Assembly (NCBI RefSeq): GCF_001807265.1
Contig: NZ_KV788386.1
Span: 104,135-168,134, forward strand
From: Corynebacterium sp. HMSC05H05
GTDB lineage: Bacteria; Actinomycetota; Actinomycetes; Mycobacteriales; Mycobacteriaceae
Length of the DNA stretch: 64,000 nt
Direction: 5' to 3'
Part shown: in pieces, positions 62,751 to 64,000 of the stretch
Layout of the letters: each line of letters begins with the position of its first letter
Numbering within the stretch: position 1 is the stretch's first letter
The notes under the pieces: generated by a model
What the model saw: only the letters and a program-made list of their open reading frames with translations
What the model was told of the DNA's origin: nothing
The model's database searches: none
Made by a program: the position numbers and the translations under genes

Positions 62751-62779
62751 ACGATAGACCAAGCTGTCTAAATGTGCAA
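62751..62779 (-). promoter_or_regulatory. metK promoter with McbR operator
   Basis: On the minus strand, -35 TTGCAC (62779-62774) and -10 TATCGT (62756-62751) are 17 bp apart. TAGAC-N6-GTCTA (62755-62770), the exact McbR consensus of C. glutamicum sulfur metabolism, fills the spacer. The -35 begins 3 bp past the coaBC stop. Confidence 0.85.
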
Positions 62780-62781
62780 TG

Positions 62782-64000
62782 TCACTGCGAGAGGCGCTCA
62801 ATCGCGTCCCAAATCCGGGCAGCGACCTCGTGCTTGGTGCCGTCCGGGATCTCCTCCTCGCGGCCGTCGGCGCTGAGCAGCCAGCCCCGGTTACGCGCCT
62901 GCCCAAAGACGCCGCCGCCCGCCACGGAGTTGAGCATGAGCATGTCCGCGCCCTTGCGCTTGAGCTTCGCGCGGCCGTTTTCCAGTTCGTTGTCCGTCTC
63001 AGCGGCGAAACCGATGATGGTCGCGGCGGTCTGACCCGCCTTGCGCATCTCCACCAGGCCCTTGAGGATGTCCGGATTCTCGGTGAGACGGATCGTGGAC
63101 AACGCGTCGTCCGCCTGCCCCTTCTTCAGCTTCGTGTCCGCTTCCGCTTCTGGACGGAAATCCGCCACCGCGGCCGCCATAATCACCACGTCAGCGTCCG
63201 GCGCGCGATCCGCCATCGCCTGCTGCATCTCGCGGGTGGAGCCGACCTCTATCACCTCCGCGCCCGACGGCGGTTGAAGCTCGTCGGTCGCCCCCGCCAC
63301 GATGGTCACCTTCGCTCCGCGTTGCGCGGCGATGTCGCCGAGGGCGTAGCCCTGCTTGCCGGAAGAGCGGTTGCCGATGTAACGCACCGGGTCAATGTTC
63401 TCCTGGGTGCCGCCGGCGCTGATGAGCACTCGTTTGCCCGCAAGTGTTGGGGCGAATGCTTTCGTGCGCACCACGGTGCGGGCGAGCTGGGCGATCACGT
63501 CCGGCTCCGGCAGGCGCCCGGGACCGGTGTCTGTGCCGGTGAGTCGCCCGTGCGCGGGCTCGAGCACCGTTAGTCCGCGCTCGCGTAGCGTAGCGACGTT
63601 CGACTGCGTGGCCGGGTTGAGCCACATCTCCGTGTGCATCGCGGGTGCCAGCACCACCGGGCAGGTGGCGACGAGGATGGTGGAGGTGAGCAGGTCGTCC
63701 GCCCGTCCGGCAGACACCCGGGCCATAAGGTCCGCGGTCGCGGGCGCGACGACAATCAGGTCTGCCTCCTGCCCCACCCGCACGTGCTGTACCTCGTCCA
63801 CGCGGGTGAACACGCCGGTGTCCACCGGGTTGCCGCTGAGCGCTTCAAACGTCGCTGCGCCGACGAAGTTCAACGCGTTTTCTGTTGGAATGACGCGCAC
63901 CTCGTCCCCAGCCTCCTTGAAGTTGCGGACGAGGTGGCACGCCTTGTACGCGGCAATTCCTCCAGAGACTCCAACAACGATACGCAGCGGGTGGGACGGG
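62782..64000 (-). CDS. coaBC: CoaBC, phosphopantothenoylcysteine synthase/decarboxylase (5' end off window)
   Basis: At least 405 residues are visible; the frame runs past the right edge with no start codon. The decarboxylase part shows VSGGIAAYKA, VAPATADLMAR and APAMHTEMW; the synthase part begins GKRVLISAGGTQENIDPVR and includes NRSSGKQG and AAAVADFRP. Two steps of coenzyme A synthesis. Confidence 0.95.
   Translation of the reverse strand, partial: PSHPLRIVVGVSGGIAAYKACHLVRNFKEAGDEVRVIPTENALNFVGAATFEALSGNPVDTGVFTRVDEVQHVRVGQEADLIVVAPATADLMARVSAGRADDLLTSTILVATCPVVLAPAMHTEMWLNPATQSNVATLRERGLTVLEPAHGRLTGTDTGPGRLPEPDVIAQLARTVVRTKAFAPTLAGKRVLISAGGTQENIDPVRYIGNRSSGKQGYALGDIAAQRGAKVTIVAGATDELQPPSGAEVIEVGSTREMQQAMADRAPDADVVIMAAAVADFRPEAEADTKLKKGQADDALSTIRLTENPDILKGLVEMRKAGQTAATIIGFAAETDNELENGRAKLKRKGADMLMLNSVAGGGVFGQARNRGWLLSADGREEEIPDGTKHEVAARIWDAIERLSQ

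Overview
This is high-GC actinobacterial DNA, and the gene content points to the genus Corynebacterium. It carries a RipA-type NlpC/P60 hydrolase next to aconitase and AcnR, the SufR-B-D-C-S-U-T iron-sulfur operon, an MptB-like mannosyltransferase, OpcA in the pentose phosphate operon, the gap-pgk-tpiA-secG cluster and the whiA-yvcK-rapZ-uvrC block. Many genes start with GTG or TTG, and several promoters are leaderless. No rRNA, tRNA or CRISPR array was seen.

Layout. 1-10861 is core: the end of an unidentified gene, hemH, ripA, a small membrane protein gene, acn with its repressor gene acnR, an amidotransferase, an NAD(P)-binding protein, and an ACT-domain protein paired with a UPF0210 protein. 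10862-17985 is an accessory block of lower and uneven GC. It holds a secreted phospholipase-A2-like protein with a membrane-protein neighbour, a mosaic duplication of the flanking chromosome, a MerR-type regulator with a textbook operator, IS debris, and a leftward operon of small secreted proteins headed by a nuclease-toxin-like gene. 18114-19715 is an HNH endonuclease gene of the DUF222 type. 19741-27871 holds an ABC-F ATPase, a 35-residue membrane protein and the suf operon. 27874-34137 holds mptB, a two-gene ABC exporter, ctaA, qor and ctaB. 34297-40744 is tkt-tal-zwf-opcA-pgl. 40757-44176 is secG-tpiA-pgk-gap, on the minus strand. 44416-59060 is a long minus-strand series: priA-def-fmt-rsmB-rpe-ribD-ribE-ribBA-ribH, a PH-like membrane protein, uvrC, rapZ, yvcK and whiA. 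59196-61426 holds a secreted polysaccharide deacetylase and two membrane proteins. metK and coaBC close the window; coaBC runs off the right edge.

How it works together. Most genes are central metabolism: TCA entry, pentose phosphate pathway, lower glycolysis, heme A and coproheme, riboflavin, SAM, CoA and Fe-S assembly. Recognisable operators were found for AcnR (acn), McbR (metK), SufR (suf) and a MerR-family protein. A 10-bp motif, GTCGATAAGC, recurs in front of acn, tkt and gap and beside one accessory gene.

The most novel part is 10862-17985. It looks like two secreted-effector modules, each with a candidate immunity gene, delivered into a recombination-prone site. The immunity and antagonism roles are inference.
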